A stretch of DNA of 11,876 bases from CAYVJW01 sp964451885. Lineage in GTDB: Bacteria; Patescibacteriota; Gracilibacteria; UBA4473. The stretch spans positions 1 through 11,876 of the forward strand of contig CAYVJW010000045.1 of NCBI GenBank assembly GCA_964451885.1, read 5' to 3'. The position numbers were made by a program, and so were the translations under genes. The notes beneath the pieces were generated by a model. It did no database searches and had not been told where the DNA came from. It worked only from the letters and a program-made list of their open reading frames with translations. Every line of letters begins with the position of its first letter. Position 1 is the stretch's first letter. Below are positions 1-5,652 of the stretch, in pieces.

Positions 1-72
1 CTCTCTCTTTGCTAAAAAAACAAGAGATCCTATTTTTGATGCTGGATAGTTACGTCTTATCAACCGGAACAA

Positions 73-78
73 AAGGAG
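73..78 (+). promoter_or_regulatory. Shine-Dalgarno site of the Bax inhibitor-like gene
   Basis: AAGGAG lies nine bases before the ATG at 88 and fixes this start. No convincing -35/-10 pair is visible in the 87 bases that the window gives upstream. Confidence 0.7.
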
Positions 79-87
79 CAAAACGTA

Positions 88-768
88 ATGGCAAAAACAC
101 TTGATACCGTATGGAAAAAGGGCATGACCAGAACCGCCACCATGACCCAACAGAGTTTCATCGGAGCGGTCACGGGGTGGACATGTTTCGGCCTGATTCT
201 ATCGGCCATCGTGGCAAGTATGACCACGAGTTGGCACCCTGGTCTTCTCATGTACCTGCTTGTGGGGCTTGGCATCCCCATCGTCGGCATCATCATCGCC
301 GCGAAAAGCGACAACTGGAGCATTTCCGCTCTCGGCTACCGTATGGTGGTCATCGGTTTGGGGGCAATCTCCGGTCCCACGGTGGCGATATTCAAAACCG
401 CCGTGGTGGTGCAGGCTCTTTGGGCGACCGCCGGAGTCACCCTGGTAATGTCCCTTGTGGGCATGATGTATCCCAAGTCCCTGGAGGGATGGAGGGCGTA
501 TCTCATGGCCGGGCTGATCGCTCTGCTTTTGGTCCGAGTGGCGCAGGTGGTCATGGGCGCGATGGGAGTGAGCACTGGCGAAAGCCTGCTCTTCATCGAC
601 TATCTGGCAGCGCTACTCTTCAGTCTTTTCATCGTGTATGACTGGAATCGGGCACTGCGGCTACCCTACACCATGGACAACGCTGTGGATGCGGCACTCT
701 CCATCTACCTGGACATCATCAACCTGTTCATGTCTCTCCTCTCGATCTTCGGCGCCAGCGACGACTGA
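88..768 (+). CDS. Bax inhibitor-1 / YccA-YetJ (UPF0005) family membrane protein
   Basis: A 226-residue integral membrane protein of the Bax inhibitor-1 (TMBIM) family. About seven hydrophobic segments are visible (near residues 29-45, 52-71, 82-101, 105-126, 136-158, 167-185 and 203-222). The C-terminal family signature is clear: YDWNRAL at 184-190 and SIYLDIINLF at 205-214. D185 and D209 are 24 residues apart, matching the di-aspartyl pH sensor described for Bacillus YetJ (D171/D195), a pH-dependent Ca2+ leak channel. The family therefore suggests Ca2+ leak or membrane stress protection in the inner membrane; the exact role here is inferred. The ATG is preceded by AAGGAG nine bases upstream. 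It is the first gene of the window, is monocistronic and ends in a strong terminator. A Ca2+-antiporter gene lies further along, so two Ca2+-type transporters flank the Ter genes. Confidence 0.88.
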   Translation: MAKTLDTVWKKGMTRTATMTQQSFIGAVTGWTCFGLILSAIVASMTTSWHPGLLMYLLVGLGIPIVGIIIAAKSDNWSISALGYRMVVIGLGAISGPTVAIFKTAVVVQALWATAGVTLVMSLVGMMYPKSLEGWRAYLMAGLIALLLVRVAQVVMGAMGVSTGESLLFIDYLAALLFSLFIVYDWNRALRLPYTMDNAVDAALSIYLDIINLFMSLLSIFGASDD

Positions 769-817
769 GGAACGGCCTGATATTACCACAAACCGAAAAT
801 CTGCTCACTGATCTTCC

Positions 818-857
818 CTCCTCCCGATTTGATTCGTTCGATTGGGAGGAGTTTTTT
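818..857 (+). terminator. Rho-independent terminator after the Bax inhibitor-like gene
   Basis: An 11-base-pair stem (CTCCTCCCGAT at 818-828 with ATTGGGAGGAG at 841-851, one G-T pair) has a 12-base loop and is followed directly by TTTTTTATTTT. It lies about 50 bases after the stop codon at 768. Confidence 0.85.
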
Positions 858-864
858 ATTTTCC

Positions 865-979
865 CCCCGGCAGAGTCTCCGCGACTCAGGGACTCTGCCG
901 CGGCGAAGCCGAATTATCAGACGTTCGTAATTTTTCGCTTCGCGAACGTCAGAGTCCCTTTCAGGAGACTCTGACGGGG
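865..979. repeat. Nested palindromic element (REP-like or structured RNA)
   Basis: Three nested inverted repeats share one centre. The outer arms (865-880 and 964-979) match over 16 bases with one mismatch. The middle arms AGGGACTCTG (888-897) and CAGAGTCCCT (950-959) match perfectly. The inner arms GACGTTCG (920-927) and CGAACGTC (943-950) also match. The left half can instead fold alone, because GGCAGAGTC at 869-877 pairs with GACTCTGCC at 891-899. No reading frame is apparent. It lies between the terminator of the first gene and the promoter of the terB-like gene. It could be a repetitive extragenic palindrome, a cruciform or a small structured RNA. Confidence 0.6.
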
Positions 980-1062
980 AGTAAAAAATTAAGGAATTAA
1001 AAATGTAAATAATAATTTACAATGATTTTATTCTTAAGTCAATACGTTTTACACTAAAAAGC

Positions 1063-1091
1063 TTGACAAGATCATAGAAAATCGTTAAACA
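1063..1091 (+). promoter_or_regulatory. Predicted promoter of the terB-like unit
   Basis: A consensus -35 TTGACA (1063-1068) is followed after 17 bases by TAAACA (1086-1091), in an AT-rich spacer. The same pair, TTGACA-N17-TAAACA, lies before the terD-like unit at 4697-4669 on the other strand, which supports a common promoter type. It would place the start of transcription near 1098, ahead of the upstream repeat arm at 1131, and give a leader of about 350 bases. Confidence 0.55.
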
Positions 1092-1130
1092 TCCAACGTC
1101 TTTTTTGATCTTTTAAATTTCGTTAACATT

Positions 1131-1150
1131 AAAAACTGAAGTGGGTAGGC
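1131..1150 (+). repeat. Upstream unit-boundary repeat arm of the terB-like unit
   Basis: The sequence AAAAACTGAAGTGGGTAGGC is one of four upstream arms (the others are at 4626-4646, 6594-6616 and 7700-7721). It can pair with the downstream arm at 1985-2008, with a G-U pair at CTGAAG/CTTTAG. All four upstream arms carry GGGT where the downstream arms carry GGAT. Confidence 0.75.
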
Positions 1151-1307
1151 TCAGGAGGCTATCTGAGAAGTTTAGATTTCTTGGATAACCTCTTATGAAG
1201 ACACCTTGCTGGAAAAAATTTTCAAATTCGGAATTCGAATTTCGGAATGAAAAAACGTTTTTTGGCAGAAACTTCATTTTTGGAAAGAATAATATAATGA
1301 ACTATTG

Positions 1308-1383
1308 GGTATGTGGCTAATGAGATTTTGAAATGCGGAATAAAAATTTCCCGTCTGTTTCGATGTTTTTTTAGCCACATACC
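1308..1383 (+). promoter_or_regulatory. Long leader hairpin of the terB-like gene
   Basis: GGTATGTGGCTAA (1308-1320) and TTAGCCACATACC (1371-1383) form a perfect 13-base-pair inverted repeat around a 50-base spacer in the untranslated leader. It is followed by a GGAGG (1387-1391) that sits only two bases before an in-frame ATG at 1394, and by a second small hairpin TGCGGCA-TAC-TGCCGCA (1407-1423) just ahead of the chosen ribosome binding site. The arrangement suggests leader-based control, but no known riboswitch is recognised. Confidence 0.5.
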
Positions 1384-1447
1384 TACGGAGGTTATGCTGG
1401 TTTTCTTGCGGCATACTGCCGCACAACTCAACACAAGGAGCCGAATC

Positions 1448-1888
1448 ATGTTGGACTTCAAATCTTTTTTGAGTAACGCGAAAAACGCCGTCACAGGTCT
1501 CGCCGACCAACTCAAGGGCGTCATGGACGAGGGATTTGCCAAGGGGGTGATGGCCGGCATGGCCTGGATGGCCGCTGCTGATGGATCCATCGATAATACG
1601 GAAAAGAAGAAGGTCGCAGCAGCCATCAAGATGCATCCCGCCCTGCAAAACCAAAACCCGACCGAACTGCAAAAATACTTCTTTGAGTTCGCCGGCATGC
1701 TGGAGATGGACTTCGACATGGGTGTCGAAAACTGCCGGGCTGCCGTCCAGGCGATTTCCAGCAACGCCAATCAGGGTGAAATCTTGATGAAGCTGGTCGG
1801 GTTCGTCGCCGCGGCCGACGGCACGGTGGACGATGCCGAAAAGGACGTGCTGAACGAGATGTCCGAGATTCTGGGCGTCTCCGCCTGA
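1448..1888 (+). CDS. TerB-domain (tellurite resistance TerB family) protein
   Basis: A 146-residue cytoplasmic, all-helical protein. It has two near-identical acidic motifs, ADGSIDNTEK at 44-53 and ADGTVDDAEK at 123-132. This pseudo-twofold arrangement is the hallmark of TerB (Pfam TerB/DUF533-like), in which the acidic residues bind divalent metal. TerB proteins are regarded as membrane-associated scaffold or sensor partners of TerC/TerD in stress responses. The start at 1448 is chosen because AAGGAG (1435-1440) lies seven bases before it. An in-frame ATG at 1394 has its GGAGG only two bases away, and the frame stays open back to 1313. The gene has a leader of about 350 bases with a 13-base-pair hairpin and is bracketed by the inverted arms at 1131 and 1985. 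The family call is firm; the biological role is inferred. Confidence 0.85.
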   Translation: MLDFKSFLSNAKNAVTGLADQLKGVMDEGFAKGVMAGMAWMAAADGSIDNTEKKKVAAAIKMHPALQNQNPTELQKYFFEFAGMLEMDFDMGVENCRAAVQAISSNANQGEILMKLVGFVAAADGTVDDAEKDVLNEMSEILGVSA

Positions 1889-1903
1889 TCACCAACGCCA
1901 ACA

Positions 1904-1947
1904 CCGGAGGGGCAAGCCGCGCTTTTTGCGGCTTCGCTTCCCTCCGG
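1904..1947 (+). terminator. First hairpin after the terB-like gene
   Basis: A two-part stem, CCGGAGGG (1904-1911) with CCCTCCGG (1940-1947) and AAGCCGC (1914-1920) with GCGGCTT (1928-1934), lies 16 bases after the stop codon. No immediate T run follows, but TTTTT appears at 1962. It abuts the second hairpin that contains the downstream arm. Confidence 0.55.
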
Positions 1948-2008
1948 GGATGGACGGTTCATTTTTCCAAGTTATTTCCAAATAGCCGCCCATCCACTTT
2001 AGTTTTTA
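1948..2008 (+). terminator. Terminator containing the downstream unit-boundary arm of the terB-like unit
   Basis: GGATGGACGG (1948-1957) pairs with CCGCCCATCC (1986-1995), followed by ACTTTAGTTTTTAAT. The 3' half (1985-2008) is the downstream repeat arm shared with 3881-3906, 5567-5592, 6807-6834 and 11117-11141. The same arm can instead pair with the upstream arm at 1131-1150. Confidence 0.65.
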
Positions 2009-2020
2009 ATTTCTGTTAAA

Positions 2021-2044
2021 AAGTCACCCGTGGGCGGGTGACTT
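2021..2044 (-). terminator. Hairpin terminator of the first toxin-antitoxin pair
   Basis: AAGTCACCCG and CGGGTGACTT form a perfect 10-base-pair stem with loop TGGG. Read on the minus strand it lies 17 bases after the toxin stop codon and is followed by TTTAACAG, with a run of five Ts across the end of the stem. Its core (19 bases) recurs at 11804-11822, and GGGTGACTTTCAC recurs at 11063-11075. Confidence 0.6.
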
Positions 2045-2061
2045 TCACTAGACAGGCTTTT

Positions 2062-2427
2062 TTAGGCATAAAGTTGTTCAAAATCAAAAAGCAATCTCAA
2101 AGCATGAAATAGCTTTTGGTGGATTTCTTTTTTCTTTGTACTGCCAAGTTTTTCCACAAGCCGGCTTTTATCAATTACGCGAATCTGCCTCAGTTTCAAT
2201 TTGGAAGGAGTCTTTAAGCCGTTTTCTTTGTCCGGGTTAAGCAGTACATCAAAAGAAAGCATTGGTTTCAGCCTTGAAGTAAAAGGAATAACAACCGTTG
2301 TTTTTCCTTTATTTTTGGTGGCATTGGTTTCTACTATCAAACACGGACGAAGCCCTTTTTGTTCCGAACCTTTCGTCGGTGACAGTTGTACGTTCCAGAT
2401 TTCAAACTGTTTTACTTTCTTTGTCAT
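2062..2427 (-). CDS. MazF/PemK-family endoribonuclease toxin
   Basis: A 121-residue protein with the MazF/PemK (CcdB-fold) pattern: IWNVQL near the N-terminus, the GLRPCLIV strand at 25-32 with the conserved RP pair, a T-V-V-I-P-F-T strand at 44-50, SKLKLRQIRVIDKSRL at 75-90, and a C-terminal helix. Known members are sequence-specific mRNA endonucleases that inhibit growth until neutralised by their antitoxin. It overlaps the upstream antitoxin gene by 26 bases, which indicates translational coupling. The pair is AT-rich compared with the neighbouring ter-type genes and lies directly after the downstream arm of the terB-like unit, which suggests separate acquisition. The toxin-family call is firm; the RNA target is unknown. 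Confidence 0.88.
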   Translation of the reverse strand: MTKKVKQFEIWNVQLSPTKGSEQKGLRPCLIVETNATKNKGKTTVVIPFTSRLKPMLSFDVLLNPDKENGLKTPSKLKLRQIRVIDKSRLVEKLGSTKKKEIHQKLFHALRLLFDFEQLYA

Positions 2428-2650
2428 CTAAAATATTAATAAAATCCGTAAAATCAGCATTCACAAAATCCAAATCTTCATTCGTATCACTTGCCGCATC
2501 TAGCGAAAATTCACGAGCAATCATTTGTTTTTTATATTCCTGCAAAATTCTATCAACAACCCAGGATTTAGAAAACTTATGTTTTTTACAAAACACATTT
2601 AAAAAAGAGAGATTTTCATCAGAAATAGTAAGGGAAACAGGATGTTTCAT
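2402..2650 (-). CDS. Antitoxin partner of the MazF/PemK toxin (likely ribbon-helix-helix)
   Basis: An 82-residue protein encoded immediately upstream of and overlapping the toxin. The N-terminal part (about 1-45, starting MKHPVSLTISDENLSFL, followed by a KSWVVDRILQEYK helix) fits a ribbon-helix-helix DNA-binding domain. The acidic C-terminal tail (about 50-82) fits the flexible toxin-neutralising segment of such antitoxins. This is a call from position and general pattern; the family was not verified. No good ribosome binding site precedes the ATG. An AT-rich region upstream with dyad character is a likely promoter and autoregulatory operator. Confidence 0.75.
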   Translation of the reverse strand: MKHPVSLTISDENLSFLNVFCKKHKFSKSWVVDRILQEYKKQMIAREFSLDAASDTNEDLDFVNADFTDFINILDDKESKTV

Positions 2651-2661
2651 TTTTATATGAT

Positions 2662-2704
2662 AAATATATATTATGATTTTATATTATATAGTCATTTATT
2701 TCAA
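2662..2704 (-). promoter_or_regulatory. Predicted promoter/operator of the first toxin-antitoxin pair
   Basis: Read on the minus strand, TTGAAA is followed after 17 bases by TAAAAT. The spacer and flank contain an imperfect AT dyad (TATATAATA and TAATATATA), typical of autoregulated antitoxin operators. Positions are approximate. Confidence 0.4.
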
Positions 2705-2715
2705 ATTTTTTTTCA

Positions 2716-2800
2716 ATAAGTGACAGAAGGAGCGTGTGCTCCCCCTGCCGTCTTTTCTCTTTTTGATGGTTTTAGTTCGATTTCAGGCCATGTCACTTAT
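2716..2800 (-). terminator. Hairpin region at the end of the membrane protein gene
   Basis: ATAAGTGACA (2716-2725) and TGTCACTTAT (2791-2800) are a perfect 10-base inverted repeat. The right arm overlaps the stop codon of the membrane protein gene. A compact hairpin GGAGC-GTGT-GCTCC (2729-2742) lies inside. The T run is weak, so function as a terminator is uncertain. Confidence 0.4.
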
Positions 2801-3632
2801 GGTCGATCTTGATACGCCCACCAAAGTTCCGGGCGATGAGACCGGGGCGGTATTCATCCGTGACGACTTCCCCGTTTTCAAGCCGGCAGCTGACGTTCCT
2901 TATGACCTCCTTAACTTCCGGTTCGGTCTCCTCTTTACTTCCCTTTTTTACAACTTTCTTTTTCATTATGGGCGTGATAGAAACCCCCACGATGCCGCTT
3001 CCATCGCTCGGACATCCTTTGGGAAGCGCGAGTTTGACTACGTCCAATCCCCAGCGGGAAAATCCCCGCTTCTGGATCCAGTCCGCCCCTTTTTCATGGG
3101 GCATCCATTGTATCAATCCTTCCAGGGGGCTCCAGTCATGATACTCCTGGGTGAATATTTCCCCGTCTTTTGTGCGGTAGGTGACATCTTTCACGCCGTT
3201 CCCGCGGACGCTGATGTCGATAACGAACGCGCCGACCGGGACTTCCAATGTCTGCGCCATTCCCTCCCCAAAATATCGGGACATCGTCCGGCCGGAGTAT
3301 TCGGTGAGTTTGACCCAGCCTACATAGAGGAGAACCACCGAAAGTAGGATAAGAACTCCCCTGTGCTGCCATTTCAGTTTTTTCCAGACAATGATGGTGC
3401 CCACCGCCACAAGGAATCCTCCCCCGAAAAGCCAGGTCGCCAGGTACTCACTGAAGACATAGGCGGCAATGCCGAGCAGCACCAGTCCGCCCACTCCTCC
3501 GGAAATTTTTCTCACATTATTATTAAGCGTTTCAATCACTTCCGTGATCAGGGTCGTTGTGTCCGTTCCAGCCGCGTCTGCCGTTTCAGATGTTATTTCC
3601 TTACCAGCCCTTTCTTCATTCGGTTCACTCAT
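2793..3632 (-). CDS. Hypothetical membrane protein with three helices and a soluble C-terminal domain
   Basis: A 279-residue protein of no family I recognise. Residues 1-43 are polar and Thr/Glu-rich. Three hydrophobic segments follow (about 46-62, 66-83 and 92-108), and the rest (115-279) looks soluble. That tail contains an aromatic patch (YHDWSPLEGLIQW, about 164-176) and a Lys/Glu-rich linker (KKKVVKKGSKEE, about 225-236) before a last beta-rich stretch. The ATG has GGAGG nine bases upstream. A promoter TTGACT-N16-TATTTT is visible about 210 bases upstream, so the gene is probably transcribed alone. It has no bracketing repeat arms of its own, unlike the ter-type genes on either side. A role as a membrane partner of the Ter proteins is only a guess from position. 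Confidence 0.7.
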   Translation of the reverse strand: MSEPNEERAGKEITSETADAAGTDTTTLITEVIETLNNNVRKISGGVGGLVLLGIAAYVFSEYLATWLFGGGFLVAVGTIIVWKKLKWQHRGVLILLSVVLLYVGWVKLTEYSGRTMSRYFGEGMAQTLEVPVGAFVIDISVRGNGVKDVTYRTKDGEIFTQEYHDWSPLEGLIQWMPHEKGADWIQKRGFSRWGLDVVKLALPKGCPSDGSGIVGVSITPIMKKKVVKKGSKEETEPEVKEVIRNVSCRLENGEVVTDEYRPGLIARNFGGRIKIDHK

Positions 3633-3840
3633 GATTTTTTTCCTCCGTTGGTTATCGGTCGGTAATCAACCTTGATGGGATCAGCCTTCTCCCGATGAGT
3701 CGAGATTCGCCTGACAAGCCTAAAACGTAAAAGAACAAATCAAAAAGAGAAATCCATATTTTTTGTTGATCGTCGGAATAATTCAAGTTTCAACCTATAA
3801 ATACAGATTAATTTTTTTGATGGGATTTGTTTTTTTGAAT

Positions 3841-3868
3841 AAAATAGTAAAAAATATGAAAAAGTCAA
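3841..3868 (-). promoter_or_regulatory. Predicted promoter of the membrane protein gene
   Basis: On the minus strand TTGACT (3868-3863) is followed after 16 bases by TATTTT (3846-3841). The rest of the spacer up to the start codon (about 200 bases) is AT-rich with no reading frame that I can support. The promoter abuts the terminator arm of the terD-like unit at 3881. Confidence 0.45.
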
Positions 3869-3880
3869 GCAAATTAGTAT

Positions 3881-3935
3881 TAAAAACTAAAGCGGATGGG
3901 CTGGCTTGAAATAAAAGCTTGCCTTTCCATCCGTA
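3881..3935 (-). terminator. Terminator and downstream unit-boundary arm of the first terD-like unit
   Basis: On the minus strand CGGATGG...AAGC pairs with GCC.GCCCATCCG, followed by CTTTAGTTTTTA. The arm itself (3881-3906 on the plus strand, starting TAAAAACTAAAGCGGATGGG) carries GCGG where other units have GTGG, and its upstream partner at 4626-4646 carries the matching change. Confidence 0.7.
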
Positions 3936-3938
3936 AAA

Positions 3939-4502
3939 TCACCTTGTGCAATGGTACCTCGAAATTTTCTCCAGCCAGGGTGCGAGAGATTTCATACCTT
4001 CTCGAAAACACCAATTGGCACCGCAACGGGAGAGGGCACCGAAGATCATTATTGTCCCCTCCGGAGATACAACGGAAATGTTGCATTGAAAGGTTGGAAG
4101 CCCTTGGTCATTGGGGTTCACCCATCCGGCAACGTTTTCCGCAGATCCGAACGTTATCTCATTGAGGGAAGAAGCGATAAAGAGGATGTGAGCGGTTCGG
4201 AGAGTGAGCCGATCTGGTACCACGATCAACTGATCGACACATTCCTCTTCCGGTTGGCTCGACATCCATCTCGGCTTTTTGGTGCGAGAGTGGATGATCG
4301 CGTTATTGAGTCCGGCAGGGCTTTTTCTCCAAATTTGTTCCAGCCCGTTTCCGTACACGCCGAAGCATACGGCGGAAAGCCCCATATTGATCGGCGAAAG
4401 TTTTGCCCTGGTCCGCCATCCCCCGTATCTTCCCAAGGAAAAACGGCAGGCAGGCCACTGCAGGCCAACATCGATTTGTTGCTTTGGATTTTGAATATCC
4501 AT
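3939..4502 (-). CDS. Divergent TerD-domain protein
   Basis: A 187-residue protein that aligns by eye with the second half of a TerD domain. The C-terminal MIFGALSRCGANWCFREGM (152-170) resembles the TerD ending M-(I/V)-F-G-x-L-Y-R-x-x-x-x-W-K-F-R-A. AIIHSR at 68-73 resembles the VVHSGDN region, and QLIVVPDRLTLRTAHILFI (91-109) the IVVDLxxLPxxVxxIVFV strand pair. The acidic Ca2+-binding D-L-D-x-S motif is replaced by NMGLSA (39-44), so metal binding is probably lost. The minus frame is chosen over an overlapping 198-codon plus frame because of this similarity, a GAGG seven bases before the ATG, a promoter, and the bracketing arms in the minus orientation. The N-terminal 35 residues are unrecognised. 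Confidence in the TerD assignment is moderate. Confidence 0.62.
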   Translation of the reverse strand: MDIQNPKQQIDVGLQWPACRFSLGRYGGWRTRAKLSPINMGLSAVCFGVYGNGLEQIWRKSPAGLNNAIIHSRTKKPRWMSSQPEEECVDQLIVVPDRLTLRTAHILFIASSLNEITFGSAENVAGWVNPNDQGLPTFQCNISVVSPEGTIMIFGALSRCGANWCFREGMKSLAPWLEKISRYHCTR

Positions 4503-4625
4503 ACTATCACCTCGCTGTGGTTGTGGTTTAGAAGTTTCTGTATTTAGAATGCTTTTATTTCAGCGATGAAGACAGTGCCGGTTGAGGTCTATATAAAGCA
4601 CTCCTCCGACAACTTTTCTCCATCA

Positions 4626-4646
4626 GCCAACCCGCTTTAGTTTTTA
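4626..4646 (-). repeat. Upstream unit-boundary arm of the first terD-like unit
   Basis: On the minus strand this reads TAAAAACTAAAGCGGGTTGG followed by C. It can pair with the arm at 3881-3906 over more than 20 positions with one mismatch, continuing into GGCTG/CAGCC. It lies about 20 bases after the predicted -10 element, that is near the 5' end of the transcript. Confidence 0.75.
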
Positions 4647-4668
4647 TGAATTTTTAAAGAGCTTGTTT

Positions 4669-4697
4669 TGTTTAATAGGTTTGATTTAGTTTGTCAA
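4669..4697 (-). promoter_or_regulatory. Predicted promoter of the first terD-like unit
   Basis: On the minus strand TTGACA (4697-4692) is followed after exactly 17 bases by TAAACA (4674-4669), identical in both boxes and spacing to the promoter of the terB-like gene. It gives a leader of about 160 bases. The 28-base palindrome at 4708-4735 lies just upstream of the -35 box. Confidence 0.6.
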
Positions 4698-4707
4698 ATC
4701 AAAGATT

Positions 4708-4735
4708 GGTTCCCCCCGGTATACCGGGGGGAACC
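4708..4735. terminator. Perfect 28-base palindrome, likely bidirectional terminator or operator
   Basis: GGTTCCCCCCGGTA and its exact reverse complement TACCGGGGGGAACC are joined without a spacer. It lies 27 bases after the stop codon of the small membrane protein gene and just upstream of the -35 box of the terD-like unit. It has no strong T run on either side, so it could act as a terminator, a transcript-end barrier or a protein-binding site. Confidence 0.55.
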
Positions 4736-4762
4736 TTTGAATGCGAGCAGGCGTTGGCCGTA

Positions 4763-5215
4763 TTAGGCCGTTGCCGCACCGCTTTGTCCTGCCGTTTCAC
4801 CTTCGCCGCCGGTATTTTCCTTGGCGGCGGCCGCTTCCGCTGCCTCCAGCTCCTTACCCCGTTTCTTCAGCCACTTGTAGAGCATCCAGCTGAAGTAGAT
4901 GTAGAGGATGAAAAGGATGCCCTCGTCGAACTTCACGAACGGGTCTGGAAAGAGCATGGCGAGGATAAACAGTACGCCCAGGGAGGCGTAGGGATGTGCT
5001 TTGATGAATTTGGCCGGCGCACTGCCTTCGACCTTCTTCACCAGGCCTTCCCACATGGGATCATCCCATCCCCGGATCCGCAGCCAGAAGAAGAACACAA
5101 ATCCGACCCCGAACAGCGCTTCGTTGACGAAGGGATACGGATCGGGCGTGATCACGTTGGCCGCAAACAGGATAAACATGAATGCATCGGGGAACTTCTT
5201 TACAAAATTTGTCAC
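4763..5215 (-). CDS. Small membrane protein with an internal duplication (hypothetical)
   Basis: A 150-residue protein made of two similar halves. Residues 7-50 and 72-120 each contain a helix, a P-D-P-(Y)-(P)-F-V turn followed by an acidic (N/D)-E, and a second, aromatic-rich helix (ITPDPYPFVNEALFGV in the first half, LFPDPFVKFDEGILFI in the second). This gives about four membrane segments. The tail (about 121-150) is Ala/Gly/Glu-rich and polar. The PDP turn between two helices is reminiscent of YkvA/DUF1232 proteins, but the match is too loose to assign. The start is GTG, with AAGGAG ending seven bases before it. It lies among Ter-type genes on the same strand but has no bracketing arms. 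No function can be given. Confidence 0.72.
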   Translation of the reverse strand: MTNFVKKFPDAFMFILFAANVITPDPYPFVNEALFGVGFVFFFWLRIRGWDDPMWEGLVKKVEGSAPAKFIKAHPYASLGVLFILAMLFPDPFVKFDEGILFILYIYFSWMLYKWLKKRGKELEAAEAAAAKENTGGEGETAGQSGAATA

Positions 5216-5344
5216 TTGACATCTCCTTTTTGACGGTTGGACAGCAGGCAGGACATCTGATTTCCTGCCAAGAATGGAAAGTTTTAAGCCACATGGCTTT
5301 CTGTTTTCACTAACTTGCAGAAAAACAGATCGATGCCTGCTGAA
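5216..5344 (-). promoter_or_regulatory. Leader region of the small membrane protein gene
   Basis: The spacer holds the ribosome binding site (5223-5228) and a hairpin GGCAGGA-N9-TCCTGCC (5247-5269). A second small dyad AAGCCATGTGGCTT lies near 5287-5300. No clear -35/-10 pair is visible; transcription may start in the miniature element further upstream. Confidence 0.35.
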
Positions 5345-5562
5345 TTCGGGATGTGAAAGAGCATAATTTCCCCCTGTTAAGGGGGATTTAAGGGGGTTAG
5401 ATCCGAAGGAAATTTTGTACTAGCGTGATAAGTTTATCTGCTAAAATAGTTTGAGTCACTTGCCTTCGGCTTTAATCCCCCTCGAAGACCCTGAGCTTAT
5501 TGTAAACCCTGAGCTTGCCGAATGGGTCGAAGGGCAACCCCCTTGACAGGGGGGAATTAAAT
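5345..5562. repeat. Miniature inverted-repeat element, copy A
   Basis: It shares with copy B (6619-6800) the first 18 bases (TTCGGGATGTGAAAGAGC), the hairpin end TTTCCCCCTGTTAAGGGGG, GGGGGTTAGATCCGAAGGAA, a degenerate middle, and TTTAATCCCC. The other end, CCCCTTGACAGGGGGGAATT, is roughly the inverse of the first hairpin, as expected for a non-autonomous (MITE-like) element. A segment of about 54 bases absent from copy B (5482-5535) is inserted near the right end. No coding capacity is seen. Confidence 0.65.
5482..5535. repeat. Nested small repeat inside miniature element copy A
   Basis: This segment contains two copies of ACCCTGAGCTT (5488-5498 and 5506-5516) and ends in GGGTCGAAGGG. It is absent from the otherwise parallel copy B, where TTTAATCCCCC runs straight into AACCCCCTTT. 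The motif resembles the CCCTGAGC...TCGAAGGG repeats scattered through many bacterial genomes (general knowledge, not checked). Confidence 0.5.
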
Positions 5563-5566
5563 TATT

Positions 5567-5628
5567 TGAAAAACTAAAGTGGATGGGCGGCTTCGAAAAA
5601 AATCGAGAGAAGCCCCCATCCTGCCGGT
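5567..5628 (-). terminator. Terminator and downstream unit-boundary arm of the terF-vWA unit
   Basis: On the minus strand GGATGGGGGCTTC pairs with GAAGCCGCCCATCC, followed by ACTTTAGTTTTTCAAA. The stem is about 13 base pairs with one mismatch, the best formed of the five. The arm (5567-5592) matches its upstream partner at 6594-6616, including the TGAAAAACT start peculiar to this unit. Confidence 0.75.
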
Positions 5629-5652
5629 CAAGGAATGATCATCCTTGCCGGG

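Noticed and set aside
1222..1770. A 182-codon minus-strand frame
   Set aside because: It is antisense to the TerB-domain gene and its leader; no family signal or ribosome binding site supports it.
3951..4547. A 198-codon plus-strand frame
   Set aside because: It is antisense to the TerD-like frame, has no recognisable family, and the ribosome site, promoter and boundary arms all support the minus strand.
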